DNA of 64,000 nucleotides from Hirundichthys speculiger (taxonomy: Eukaryota > Chordata > Actinopteri > Beloniformes > Exocoetidae): contig JAGFBZ010000900.1 in NCBI GenBank assembly GCA_018398805.1, positions 1,674,001-1,738,000 on the forward strand, in the 5' to 3' direction. Shown piece after piece: positions 12,236-25,720 of the stretch (positions within the stretch are counted from its first letter, which is position 1; every line of letters begins with the position of its first letter). The translations under genes and the position numbers were made by a program. The notes beneath the pieces were generated by a model. The model did not search any database and had not been told where the DNA came from. It worked only from the letters and a program-made list of their open reading frames with translations.

Positions 12236-13859
12236 AATCCAAAAGGAAAAAAAATGGCACATGATGACACAAAAATTACACACTGCTCATACTACTCATT
12301 TATCCTTGCACACTTTACACACATAAATTATCTGTATTTATGTTTTATAATGAGTGCACCCCTTGTACCTAATTGCTATGCTGTAGTACAGATAATAAAG
12401 ACTACACTTTTGTAGATAACCAGACGGTACTATTCAATCAGATGCTTTATGACATCTGCATGATATGCAGAAAGAGAGTTTGACAGAGATAAGAAAAGAA
12501 ACGTCAGGATAACATGACCGGACTAGTAGTCACATTATGAAGTAGGAATGAAGCTCCCAAGATACTTCATAAATGTGTTCAACATTCAAACCAGGAATAT
12601 GTGCCTTCTTGTATTCAGACAATATCCATGTAAGACACATCTATGTAAAATGCCCCTGTGCACACGAACCAAAAGACTATGCTTGAAAATCAATGTTGCA
12701 CAAATGTACACATTAAATTGGATTTTCATGTAAGGGAGTCTGGTGATCACAAGCAGGCAGTCTTTTCCTCTTCTTCCGTTGCCAGGAAAACTGTGGTCAG
12801 AGAATATGACGTATAATCATTCACTTCCATACTTTCTTCCTCTCCTTCTGTCTCGTTCTCCCTCTCCATGACCATTAAATAATAAGATAGTTAAGTACAT
12901 CTGGGAGCCAATAACTTGACGGGACAGATGCTGCTGTGGAGAATGGGAAGTGACAACTGCATTATCCCTTCAGTGAACAAGAGTCGGCATGCACCTGATA
13001 CATTTGCTGGTCCACTGTCATGGTTGAGATGCTATATACATGCTAAAGTACACAAATCTGGTAATAAATCATTGAAGGTAAATTAACTTAATCCGTGGTG
13101 CAGCAAACCTAAAGTCTCATGAGTACCCGCATGGAAAAACTTTGATAACAGAAAAACAAAAGTTGAGCTCACATCCCTGCAACTCCCGACGGAAACCAAG
13201 GTAAACAGACTCTGGTTATAAAACAGCCGTTCCACAGACCCTTCACTATCTCAGGTGAGTCAACACACAGAGACAGACATGCTGTTTCCCCATGTTGGGA
13301 CAAGCTGACGAATATCAGCGACCGCAGGGATAATCCATACGCTCTCTAAATGTCACTGTCTCAAGTCCATTGATCTTCATGTTAAAAGGCAGAAGAGAGA
13401 GAAGGAAAAAAAACAGGTTACCTAGAGGAATTAAAACTCATTGGACTCTCAGATCAAACACATATGCAGGGAACATTGTGTTGTCAGAGACGGAAGCATC
13501 AAAAGAAAAAAAAAGTTTGCCATAGTTTCCAAGATAGAAACATATAAGTTTTGTTTCAGAAGACAGTCCGTAAAATAGGTGCAATCGCATAGATGTCTTT
13601 TTTTTTTCTTAAAACAAAATGCCTTTAAATAAAAAGGGAATAATGTTAATATCAAGACTCCTTTCATGTCAGAAGCAGGTATTTTACATTCTATTTATTG
13701 CACCAAAGGTGTTGCAGGGGTTCCTTTTAACATGTCAAGGGAAAATTCTTTGGTGGATGAAAATGAATTTTACTGCTTTGGAAAACAACTGAACATCTAA
13801 GAAAATTAAAAGTCAAACAGCTGTGAGTTCAACATGGTAGCCGGTGGGTGATGGCAGAT

Positions 13860-15450
13860 TTGGCAATTGGTGAGCATCAGCCATTATTTACAGTGCCTCA
13901 AAGTGGATGGTGATGGAGAAGAAAATCAATGTGGATGCAAACAGTGTGATAGCAGAGTAATACGTTCCCCTGGGCAAGAAACATCCAAAGAGGTCCTGCC
14001 AGAGTACTTCAAAGCTGAGGCAGAATTCACTTGTCAATGTACACACACATCTCAGCTCTTGAAGTAAGTCTAAAGGGCTGTCTTTTCAGAATACTAATTC
14101 TGCACGGATGCCAATCAAAGCAAAGGATGGTGTGGTGAACACGTTTGCTGGAGAACAAGATCAGATTCTGGCTAATTGTCATCCTCTCAAAGCAGCTAGA
14201 GACAAACATATACGCAGAACATAGGGAGCACATCCGATTCCGTTTGAGCTGTATGAATCCACAAGAGAAGCATGATTTTGACCCTGATCCCTCGGTCTCT
14301 CTTCTTTTACTATATCAGCCAAGATGTCTGTGAGCTATTAGTCAATAAGTCCAGATCAGTCCAAATTCTCCTCACACATCAAATTATCATAGTAGCATCC
14401 CGCATTTCTGGCTATCACCACTGTGATGGGCTGGGAATCACCACTATGCTTGATCTTTGGAAACTCCCACTCTTGTAATACCTCAGTACAAAGGGCTATT
14501 TCAGGACTATTAATCATTTTGACACTGGTTTTAGTCTCCATGTGTGAAACAAGTTTCCAGTCATTCCAGTCAAGTATCTATCATGTCTGAATAATTTGTT
14601 CTGGATACCCCACCTTGACAGACAAGGGTAACTTTCACAGTGAAGGTAAGGTGTGTTGGATCGTACAGTACTGGATGATATCTTGCCACTCCCAGTGGGA
14701 TTTCTTTGGTATTGATGACTCGTAGTTATTTTTTTCTATCCAAACATCAGTGCCATTAACTGTAAATGTCCAACTATGTTGATTAAAATTAGGTCTGATA
14801 TGAGCACATCCTACACCGATCAAGCATAAGATAATGGCTACCAACTAGAAAAGGGCTCTGATCAGTCAGAGTCTGGGCAAAGAACATCCGAAGATGTCCT
14901 GGACTGTCTGGTCCTGGCATTTTTCTCAATAGATCTTTAAAGGTCCCGTGGGCTTTCAGTTGGTTTCCTTGTGGAAGGGCATTACCTCCCACTGATACCA
15001 TCAAGTCCAATCAGATTGCTGTCTGTGGAGTTTGAAGACCAAATAGACACCTCAGATTCTTCAGCACTTCCTGAAATTGTTGAAGGGTCCACTGATGACC
15101 TGCAAGAGGAAGTGGCTCTTGCATAAGAAAGATGTCACCATGTTGAAGGTGTAATTGGTTTTCAAACATTTTTGGTAGGTACCAAGTGCCAAAATAGGAT
15201 TCATGCCAGGATGCAGGTTTCCCCAGATCAACATTGCACTGTAACAAGATGATTACTGATAACTCACGTAACCTGTCTGTGGACATGATGTTATGCTTGA
15301 TTGGCGTATTTCAGCAACAAACATCTTCCAAGACTTGCAGGCGTAAGGATACACATGCAGGAAAAGGCAAAGAGTCCAAAACAAGCTTTGCATTTGTCCA
15401 AAACGAATACAAAGCAAATAATCACCTTGGGTCACTTTGGCCACTGGAAC
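13860..15450 (-). pseudogene. Degenerate coding-like tract of unknown origin
   Basis: Successive minus-strand open stretches lie nearly end to end: 15253-15444, 15011-15286, 14789-15010, 14635-14844, 14356-14541 and 14027-14233. Stops or frame changes separate them. Their composition is more protein-like than the surrounding intron; one begins with a hydrophobic leader-like segment (VAIILCLIGVGC) followed by NGTDVW, a possible N-glycosylation site. I do not recognise the family. A decayed retroelement or pseudogene is the likeliest reading. Plus-strand frames over the same area look like shadows. Confidence 0.3.
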
Positions 15451-15953
15451 GTTTTCGGCATTTCACAGGAAACAAATATTCACCACTTAGAAAGTACGAG
15501 CAGGTTACTTCCATGGACACCAAGAACCAAATCAACATTTATTTCCACTTCCAACAAGTAGTGCGATAACTCCTGATGCTACCTTTTACCTGAAATATTT
15601 AGAATCTTAATACGTGGATGATATTTCATCAGGGTTGTAGTTTTTAAGGCGTGAATATAGCTATCATAACGTCAAATATGTGGTTATTTCAATGAGATGA
15701 TACCTAATGTTTTTGGCGTTGCAAGTGCAGATGACAAGCCTTAACAGGTACTGGAAACTGCAGTCAAATTAGCTTATGAATTGGATGATGAATTGGGTTA
15801 TGCTTGAATTATAGTGAATTAGTATAGTGTGGACGTGATTAGATTATTTTTAACTTGGTAAACTTGGACTGCCTTTTGTGTGAAGTCCCTTGAGATGACT
15901 CAATCATTGTAATGAAGAACATACTTTGGGTTGCAACAAATCACATAAATATA

Positions 15954-16543
15954 CCGTATTGGCCCGAATACAGGATGATATTTTATTCTAGAAATCATAT
16001 TCTCAAAAATGGGGGTCGTCTTATTATCGAGGACTAGACGTTTCTATTGTAATTACACATCTGTGCCACTAGATGGAGCCCATACCTAGTTAACCAGTAA
16101 GAAAGGAGGAACCGCGCAGCCAACTGGAGCAAAGGGCTTTGAAAGTTCAGGAGTCCAGAATTCGATTTTTACAGACTAAGTTATTTATGTTGTTCTTGAA
16201 TAAAACTTGACTTCAATAGTTATGCAATTATTGAACTACATGGTTGTAGTTTATTCAGACTCATATTCTCACATTTTAAGAGAACAGTTTATTAAATAGT
16301 ACCATACCTTGATCCTAAATAACATGGAAATCTGACATGCAAGTATGGTACCATACTTCCTAACAAAGATGTAATCATTAAAATGTTTAACAATACAGCA
16401 GAATGTTATCTCTGTGGAAGTTTTTTCTATTGTAACTGTACAATAAAAATTTGTTTTATGAATAACCTTATTTTCCCAAAATGATATTTGAAAAATAGGG
16501 GTCGTCTTATAATCAGAGTCATCCTATATTCGGGCCAATACGG
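15954..16543. mobile_element. TA-flanked inverted-repeat DNA transposon (Tc1/mariner-pogo type)
   Basis: The ends are CCGTATTGGCCCGAATA on the left and the same 17 bases in reverse complement on the right (TATTCGGGCCAATACGG). A TA dinucleotide stands immediately outside each end (15952-15953 and 16544-16545). Subterminal GGGGTCGTCTTAT blocks also lie near both ends, but in the same orientation. A TA target duplication indicates the Tc1/mariner/pogo group. The 590-bp interior has no transposase, so it is non-autonomous. Confidence 0.85.
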
Positions 16544-17299
16544 TACTTATAAATATAATACATAAAAATATATTTAATTTCAGAAAAAATGGAGTCATAT
16601 AGAATTTTTTTTTTTTTTGAATTTCACTTTAACATTTAATAAGACCACTGCCTCTGTGTTTTTTTTTAACTGGTTGTTTGTATTAAGTTGGTACTAATCA
16701 AAAATTAAAATACAAGCCTTTGCCCAATAAATAGTCATGTCTTTTAAGCAAGTAGATGGGTAAGAGCCCTCTACTGAAAAAAATAATAATAATACGGCAA
16801 TTGTTGATATATTATATGTTGAACCAAGGTATTTAACTTTAACTGTTGAAATTAGTTTCTCATTCTTTAAAACAAACAAACAAAACAAACAAAACAACAG
16901 AATAAGCATGTCATGATCGTGGAAAAGATTTTAATTCTCTTACCATCATGTCTCCCCACACAAAAACTAGCTCAACCATCAGCTTCAAGGAGTGTTCACT
17001 GATCCGTCCCCTGAGTGGATGCCTTCTTTAGATCAGCAGCATCACAGCGCTAAATTTGACCCATACAAATTGCCATCTACTGGGAGGCTGCAATCCCTCT
17101 ACTCATCTCACCACTCTGCATCCACTCTTTCCTCCAAGGGTCCTGCCCTCCTCACCACATCTTCCACTAGCATCTCCTCATTCAAACCATTTAGCCCCCT
17201 CATGTTTTCGTTTGACCGTGTTCACCTTCAGTGCTCTTGTTCAGCCTAAAATGACAAGTTGCCAGATACTTTGACTTATTAGAGCAAGTGTTGTCATGT

Positions 17300-17701
17300 T
17301 CAGAATGTGTTCCTTTGAGTTCTATGGATAAGAGACCCAAGAGTGTTTAAGATAGTTTGTGGTGAGTCAAATCTTAATCCAGCATGAAGAAAAATCCGAG
17401 ACACCACTGGCAAGTCCAATATATCCATATCATGTACTTTCTCCCCTGTACTGCCCTTTTCCTTGCAATGTGCAAAAATAACTGTGACTTGCATTACTGA
17501 CCAATAATTCTTATTCCTTGTATTCAGTAATTCAACATTTTCCCTGTTATAAGACTCTACAGTTTTGATGTACAAGAAGCATCTTCGGCACATCATGTAG
17601 AGATGTGGACACCCCACATAACAAAAGAGGGAAAAGAAAGGTGTGCAAATTGAACATTTATTTATCTTTCTGAACCTCCTTGCATCAAAAACAGTTTGCA
17701 T
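17300..17701 (-). other. Unidentified 133-codon open frame
   Basis: This is the second-longest uninterrupted minus-strand frame outside simple sequence. Residues about 18-41 carry several cysteines (CSIC, GCPHLYMMCRRC), then a polar segment, then DILDLPVVSRIFLHAGLRF. No family is recognised and no splice or promoter context was identified. It could be a piece of an old transposon or a chance frame in AT-rich DNA. Confidence 0.2.
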
Positions 17702-17995
17702 TCTGTCAAAAAAAAAAGTGCATATTCAACATACTGGTACATTAGATTAGACAGAACGTATGAATCCCTTGACGAGGTTCCTCAAGAGATTCATGAAGTT
17801 CTGTCCCAAGGAAATTAGGGATATTGTACATACTGGAGCATCACTGATCTGTCTTTTTGTGTCCAGCATTAAAACGTTACCTCTAACTTTTGTTAGTTTT
17901 CCATCGCTCTTGTACATGGTGGAAGCAATTATATTTATGTGAAACGAAGATCTCTACCACATAATTAAATAGCTCTTTTTATATACTTTCAATAT

Positions 17996-18016
17996 GAAAT
18001 GAAATGAAATGAAATG
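17996..18016 (+). repeat. (GAAAT)n short tandem repeat
   Basis: About four tandem GAAAT pentamers are visible directly. Confidence 0.8.
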
Positions 18017-18890
18017 CATCTTTACACTATGAATAAATAAAAATATGTTTTTTCTCATCTTAAAAAACAGTCATGACAAAATTGTTCAGGACTAAAAGAC
18101 CTGCTAATTGAGGTCAGTTTTCACACATGCTGGTATGTGATGTTTGTTTTTCATTAAGTTTGGTTCGTGTTCACATATTTCTGTTTTCGCTGTAGCTCAA
18201 GCGCCGCACCACAAGTCATGTGTCGCTGTTGCTGTCGCTGGTCAACAGCAGTCTTAGGCAGAGAGCAGCGTTCCCATGACAACTGTCCTAAAGTGAAGAT
18301 CTGAAAAGCATGGCAACACAACTATGTGTTGTTGCCTTTTTTTTTTTTTTTCTATATCATTTGTTGGTACCAGCTAAAACGCTTCTGAAGAAAGTGGCTG
18401 GAAGTCGTTTGTCCACCACTGCTCCCATTACTTTCTTTTCCTGCTACGGAAGCCTGCGTGGCTCAAACATGTGTTGTACACCCTGTAGTTGGGTCGACCC
18501 AAAGTCATGGAGCCAACCGCACCAGTGTTTGTCCATAGCCGTACTGAGACCACCTCTTCAGAGTGGCCTTTGATTGGTCGCTTTGGTGAGTACCAGAGCA
18601 ACGTTTGTTGTGTTCACACCGACACAAGAGAATCCACTCGTGACCAAAACTCCCGAGTGCCAGAGTGGAAATGATCTTAAACCAATCACTAACTATTTAA
18701 CATTAAGAGACTGGAACTATGCTTAGCTGCCCTCATGCAAGCTTAAATAAATAAATAAATCACTAAAATCACTCTCTGGCCCACCCCAGACAGAGGCAGT
18801 AAACACAAAGCATGGGCCAGTTACATTCCTGGTGCTACCCATAGCCAGTCTGCTCTTGCTACTGACTGCCTGTGGCTGCACCTTCTAGGC

Positions 18891-19571
18891 CAGTGGTTCT
18901 CAACTGGTCTGGCTTCAGGACCCACCATCACCCTTAATGACAAGCCACGATCCCAAATCAAGGAAAATTTACAACTTCTCAAATTTATTGAATGAAAAGA
19001 TCATGCAGTTTGAATCGGAGATAGTAGAATAGAATATCACAGAATGACAACACAAAAAAATAAGTTTTTGGTGAACCAAAACGGCAAAAACCCAAAATGG
19101 CATAACCAAAATGACTTTAAGTGGGAAATATTGCCTTTGATGCTCAATTAGCTGCATTTTAATTAAATCCAAAACACTTCACTTTAGTAATTTCAGCCTT
19201 TTTTCACAGACTCAACATGCACAAACATGAAATAAAACAGTGCAACTACTGAGCAGTAGTTTAAAAAAGAACTCAAAATATATAGTTTTAGGTGAATAAC
19301 CATCACTGACCTTTGTCTTCAAGATAAGAAAATCCATATTTCATATATTCTTCATGTTTCACCTGCTCAACATATGGAAACAAACTTTGCAGGTCTTTTT
19401 CTATGGTGTGAACTGGCCAGGTGTCAACTCGCATTACAGGACATTATCGCCATCTACTGTTAAGGAGTATGAATGACATGCTTTTTTTTTTTTTTCTAGC
19501 ATTTCCTTCCCCAGGCAAAGACCCGCGACCCACTGAAAACGGGTCTGTGACCCACCAGTTGAAAACCACAG
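18891..19571. mobile_element. Non-autonomous hAT-like element ('CAGTGGTTCTCAACTGG' ends)
   Basis: The left terminus CAGTGGTTCTCAACTGG and the right terminus (minus strand CTGTGGTTTTCAACTGG) match at 15 of 17 positions. Flanking octamers TTCTAGGC (18883-18890) and TTCTAGAC (19572-19579) match at 7 of 8, a hAT-type duplication. Subterminal GACCCACCA and GACCCGCGACCCAC motifs are typical of this fish group. The interior has no transposase. Confidence 0.87.
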
Positions 19572-20387
19572 TTCTAGACCTTCTCATCCGCAGTCCTTTG
19601 CCTCGTCTGATCCTACAATTGAAATTGCACCTTGATGTTTAACCGGAAGACAAGAGCAGTAAAGCAGATTTTCCCGGAGTATAAAGCCTAGACCCACGCA
19701 GCGATTTTCCATCACTGCATATCTTTACCCTTCTGTTGTTAGGTGAGTGAGAGAAAACCGGAAGAGAGCGTGAAAGAGTACATCTGTTTGCACCAGTTCT
19801 TAAGCACCAGCACGATGCGAAAACGCGGCTGATGGTGTGAACGCGTTTTGTGCACATGCCCATTTGTGTGTGTGCGCATGTGGAACAGCAACATGAGGCT
19901 GCCGGTGGTAATCTAGATCACTAATTACTTCCTGAGCTGAGAGAGCTATCGGAGAGAGGAGGAGCTGACACACATGGTGAGAGACCCAGATTGATGCCAG
20001 GATGTCCTGACTCTTCATCATTAAGAGCTGAGCGTGTGTGCTTGCGTTAGAGTCACAAAGGATGCTGGGAAGTGTCTGACCAAGACGGAGTGTTCAAATT
20101 ACAACTCAGAACCGCCAAACACATGACATGATTGAGAAGAGATTGTAATATGAAAGCTAGAAGCGCCTATTAAATAAAATTACTGTTATCAATTTAATTT
20201 TAAAGACACCCCCAGCAACACTTCTGATACAGCTATGATCCTACTCCAAAGACCCTATTTAACACCCACCCACCTCCAATCATACTTCACCCAGCAGATG
20301 CGCTGCAGTTCCCGCCTTCCCCTCCTCTCCTGTCCCATTGCTCAGTGTTCCCCTATACGGACCAAAATGCTTCCAGCTGACTACTCA

Positions 20388-20696
<309 letters not shown>

Positions 20697-23076
20697 TCAT
20701 ATGATACTAAAAACGTATCTTTGAGGCAAATTTGATAAATTGAGACTGTACGAATAATCCTTCTGAGACAGCTGCTTTTGACACTTTTTTTTATTAGATA
20801 AGCACAATCTATTTTTCAATACCCTCTCCTGTCAAACTGGAAAGTTTTAGAAAATGGAACACCATGTCAAAGTTTTGGAAAACACCAATTTTAGGAGTGC
20901 ACAAAGTTTTTTGCTGACAGCATTTTTTAAGCCTGAGGACTTTCTTTTTTCCTCCCCCACAAACACCAACTTAAAGGCCATAGCTGATCTGCATCCCGAC
21001 AGTCATTGTGCCAAATGTGATGATGAAACTCAACATCATCCCAGATAGATATTGTTCCCTAGAAATGTCGGCCTTCTGCTGTGAGTGGTACATCCACAGT
21101 AACTGGTCTGAGCTTTTTCGCAATTTAGTATTTTCCTTGGCATGTGCCAAAAAGTTGATTATAATTTACACATGAATAGCTGCCCCAACAAATCATACTA
21201 AATATTTACAACAGCATTTAAGGTGGACTGGTTTCACTAAACATCAGCTGTCACTAGTGAGACGATACTCAGCAGGGATAGCACAGGAAGGAGACGTGAA
21301 CAAACATAACACAGTTTCAGCTCATTTGACAGTTTTGTGACGCCTGTAATATCTTCCTTGGTTTTTAATCGGTTGAACAGACGGCCATAGGGACAGACCT
21401 CTGAAACCTGAACTCCAGCTTTCCCTTTTATTTAATGTGTCAGTCACAGTGGACGACAGAGAATATTAAAAAAAAAAAAAAGGCACAGCAGTTAATATGA
21501 AACCAAAGCAACCAGTGAAACATGTATTGTGACAAATTGAGAAAGTTGGGAACAGAGACCACACATCTTGTGTTTCCCTTTTATTAACATGAGATCACAA
21601 CCCAACTTATCCTCATTAAAAAGTATCAAACCTAACGGACCCAACACTGGTAGACGACTGCTGTTGTTGTCTTTATTTATGCTACTTTTAACTGTGATCA
21701 TGACAGCTTTGCATTTGTATTCACTTGTTCACCTACAACTACACTGTATGTTCATGTTATTACAGTTTAATTTTAAATCCTGAAATCCATAGGGCTCCAG
21801 TGAAATTCAACCATGTAAAAAAATGGGAAAAAAAAGTTGTTGCTGTTGCTGTGTTTAGCTGTTGCTAATCTCAATTCACCGATTCATTTCATGATCATCT
21901 CTCCTGTATCATGTGACCCTCATTGAAAAATTACAAACAAACAATCAGAGGTAAATGATAATGTAAAGAGACAACATGCAGATGGAGCAGCATCACTGCT
22001 GACAGCATCTAATGATACTGCAGCTGCCAACATGTGCAGGAGGAAAGCTATTATAGGAGACATCTGCAACTACGGCTACGTCTTGCAGAGTTTTCAGCCT
22101 CTTTTCATTCATGTGTGCATGTCCAGGGAGAATTGATGACCAATGGTTGATGTGGATTAGATTAATTTCAAAAATGGCATTTTGCAGCAAAAACAGACTA
22201 GTATTGATGTATGATGCGCTGATGACCTCTACAACTGATGACAGATACAATAGTTCAGAAAACATGGAACTTTGGTGCAGACTTAGTAGAAGCTCTGCTA
22301 AGATCTTTAAATGTTTTTTTTAGCCTTTTTTTTATAACCATGCATATCCTTTAACCACAAAGCAAATAGCATATTTATTTTTAATTCAGAAGTATGCAAA
22401 TGTGCAACGTGTTACAGCATGTTTTTCCTTTGTCTGCAATTGCTGCCACGGGCCACAGAGGCAAGAGTCACAGGATTTGAAAATACCCCACAGTGCTTTT
22501 TACAGTCAGCAGGAAGCAGGGTAGGGAGCATGATGCAAAGTGTTGCAACAAGGACGGAAGTGATTAAATTCAGATTAATTCAGATTTGTGTTAACCAAAG
22601 CAACTCTTCACTCCTCCAGATAGCTTTAAGGAGAAATAATAAAGCATTCATTTAATGTGTTGCCAAGATAACACCAAACAGCTCAGCACAGAAACTCAAT
22701 AGGTGATACACTTCCTGATCAAAAAGGTACCACCTGGATTTAAGAAAGCAAATCAGTAAGAGTCTTACACTCTTACTCAACAATCACAGTGATTGTTTCA
22801 GCCTGGCAACAAGTCATTTAGCCTTAACTGAATGAGGCTGTTCTACTTTTTGTTTTTTTTTTTTAACCAGCATTATAATAAGACATATATTGTAGTTGTG
22901 GAACAAATGTAACCCTGTTTTATGATGTAACGTCTTCTAGCGTGATCGGGGCGGGAAGAGCAGCGGCTAAAGTGATGTATCCGTCATGCCTACTTCCTGC
23001 TGTGCAGTCCTGTGGGTCAGTACTATGTCCCGGGGTTCCTTCAGGTGGGACGGTCTCGGTTCCACCAGCTGTCCAG

Positions 23077-23126
23077 AAAAATCTGGTCAGCTGACTATCC
23101 TAAGTCTGCTTGATGACCAGATTTTT
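23077..23126. repeat. 13-bp inverted repeat
   Basis: AAAAATCTGGTCA (23077-23089) and TGACCAGATTTTT (23114-23126) are exact reverse complements separated by 24 bases. A related GACCAGA word recurs near 23471. It is possibly part of a foldback repeat. Confidence 0.65.
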
Positions 23127-24628
23127 ACATCAATAGATTATTTTCTTCCATGATGGCGCTGGCATGATTCGAGATGACAATCCCAGGATTCACTGGGTTC
23201 AGGAAGCATGACATCATGTTCATACATAGATATGCCACCACATCGACCAGGTCAGGTCATGTCGGTTTCCTTTATTTGAAACCGTTGGTAGATTTCTTTG
23301 GGTTTTTTTTTTTTTTTTTTTTTAGACCAGACCTTAACCAACAGTAATGAGAAGTGCTGGATGTGAGGAAAATAATGAAAATATAGATGTGGTGTTATAA
23401 GAATCCTAATAATCACTTCATCGCGGCTTTAAAATAATCAAAGCTTTCATCAATAATTAAAGTTTTTGATGACCAGACATGGAAATCTGTGTGATCAGCT
23501 TGCAGGCTCTGTCTCACAGCTCCATGACCTTGTCAAGCATCGATAAGATAATGTCGTCCTCCAGGAACTTTCTTGCACCTGCTGTAATCTATTTATGTTT
23601 ATTGATTACTTTATTGATGTTTGGCATGTGCGGAAGAAGACATTTAGTTTTGGGTGTAAATACCAGTAAAATCATCACATGATATCACATAACCTGATCC
23701 AAACAAGGACAGTGACACAGGATAAAACCCAAGGTAGCAGTGGTCCAACAAAAATGAATGTAGGACTTTGTTTTTCTTAGTCTTTTTTTTTTTTGATTGG
23801 GAAATATACTGCAGTGACATGAAAAATAGACTTGTGTGCAGACCTGTATATATTAGTAGGCCTACATATAATTAGCTGATATTATCACATACCAGTGAGC
23901 AGAGGAAAATTTAACAATTTGTTGTGTGTGTGATCAATTCTAGGTGACCAGCCAGATGGCTGCGTGTTATAATTTAAAGGTGATAGCAGGACCTGAGGAA
24001 CACCGTGCCCTGCCCATCATCTGTCCCTGCTGTCACCACACGTATGCACAGCAGAAGGGTAAGAGAGCATGTGGACGAGAGGAAACCTGTGAGGTGTGAA
24101 TTTCAGCTGGAGGGAAACCACGACAGGAGGGCAAGAAGAAAAGCAGGAGGAGGATGACAGGTGACATGCAGGGATGGGCCAGAAAAAAGGTCTGGGAGTA
24201 AAGTGGACAATCAAAGAAGGGAAAAATATGGCATGAGGGATGACATGTGATTTTTTTTTCTTTGCAGTGGGAGTGACAGAAAGTAGAATTCAGACAGAAA
24301 CAAGAATAAAGAAATGTATTGATATTCCACATATTCACCTGTCCACCTCAACTTAACTCCTCTGCATTTTGTGAATGTGCAACTGGCAAGCCCTTTATAA
24401 AACTGACTACTAAAACTGACTTAATAATATATTTAACCAAAGGAGAGTTTTGCTGAGACCAGACTGCTTCCTACACTTTGAAAATACACATTTTTGTCAG
24501 TTAGGATGTTATGGTTTTCCATAAAGGATGAGGCTTTCTTAGACTTCAGAAACTGCCGTAACAGCCAGGAATTTGGCTAACACATGGTAATACATGCAAG
24601 CTGGTGGACATTGAACATTTCTAGGCAT

Positions 24629-24925
24629 TCCATCCATTTTCTATAGCTGCTTTATCCTGAGCTGTGGAGAACCTGGGAACCTCATCCCAGCGGTCCTCTG
24701 GGAGATCCACAGGTTTCCAGTCCATCTCAGCATTACACAAAGACAGTCAACTAAACATCCAGAGCAAAGGTTTGGATGCTGTAAAAACGTTAAAAGGAAC
24801 ACAGCATGCTTGAACAATGGGAAGAAATGAGCACATCTGGAGTAAGCCCACACACAAAGACCCAAGCCAAGGTTCAAACTTAGACCTGGATGTGAGGCAA
24901 CAGTGAAAACCACTAACTAATTTAT
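24629..24925 (-). repeat. SINE-like copy, minus strand, diverged
   Basis: Read on the minus strand, the segment begins with a GTTAGTGG...CACTGTTGCCTCACATCC block and a GTTTGAACCTTGG block, like the tRNA-derived head of the SINE at 32572-32905. It ends with a tail containing TAGAAAATGGATGG. The tRNA-like B box is mutated. Boundaries are approximate and no clear target duplication was seen. Confidence 0.55.
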
Positions 24926-24944
24926 ATGCAAGAAGTCAAAATGC

Positions 24945-24948
<4 letters not shown>

Positions 24949-24977
<29 letters not shown>
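24949..24977 (+). repeat. (CA)n microsatellite
   Basis: About 14 tandem CA units, followed by CATA units, directly precede the A-rich insertion site of the LINE copy. Confidence 0.9.
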
Positions 24978-24979
<2 letters not shown>

Positions 24980-25021
24980 CATACATACATATATAATTAA
25001 TTTAAAAAAAAAAAACAACTT

Positions 25022-25720
25022 GGTCCTCAGTCTGAAAAGGGTAGAATGCCTCCTCCGGGTCGGGAGTGAGGTTCTGCCTCAAGTGGAGGAGTTTAAGTAT
25101 CTCAGGGTCTTGTTCACGAGTGATGGGAGAAAGGAGTGGGAGATCGACAGACGGATTGGTGCAGCGTCTGCTGTGGTGGTGGCTCTGTACCGGTCCGTTG
25201 TGGTGAAGAGAGCTGAGCCAAAAGGCAAGGCTCTCTGTTTACCGGTCGATCTTTGTTCCAACCCTCACCTATGGTCATGAACTGTGGGTAGTGACCGAAA
25301 GAATGAGATCGCGGATACAAGCGGTGGAAATGAGCTTTCTCCGTAGGGTGGCTGGACTCTCCCGTAGAGATAGGGTGAGAAGTTCGGTCATTCGGGAGAG
25401 ACTCAGAGTAGAGCCGCTGCTCCTTCACATCGAGAGGAGCCAGTTGAGGTGGTTCGGGCATCTGGTTAGGATGCCCCCCTGACGCCTCCCTGGGGAGGTG
25501 TTTCGGGCATGTCCAACTGGGAGAAGACCACGGGGAAGACCCAGGACCCGCTGGGGAGATTATATCTCTCAGCTGGCCTGGGAGCACCTTGGGATTCTCC
25601 CAGAGGAACTGGTGGAAGCGGCCGAGGGGAGGGAGGTCTGGGCCTCTCAGCTGAAGCTGCTGCCCCCGCGACCCAATACCCGACCAAGCGGGAGTTAATG
25701 GATGGATGGATGGATGGATG
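25022..25720 (+). mobile_element. 5'-truncated LINE with (GATG)n tail, Rex3/RTE-like
   Basis: The insertion is bounded by a perfect 12-bp target duplication, AAAAAACAACTT, at 25010-25021 and 25721-25732. The 3' end is a run of GGAT units. The frame encodes the C-terminal part of a LINE protein: YLRVLFTSDGRKEWEIDRRI, then ERSQLRWFGHLVRMPP, then RACPTGRRPRGRPRTRW. A frameshift separates the first block (frame of 25020-25280) from the second (25291 on). A TGA at 25480-25482 replaces an expected arginine CGA, a CpG decay change. I connect the GATG tail with Rex3-type RTE elements of fish from memory; family is less certain than LINE identity. Related copies lie at 41794-42170 and 61327-61740. Confidence 0.85.
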
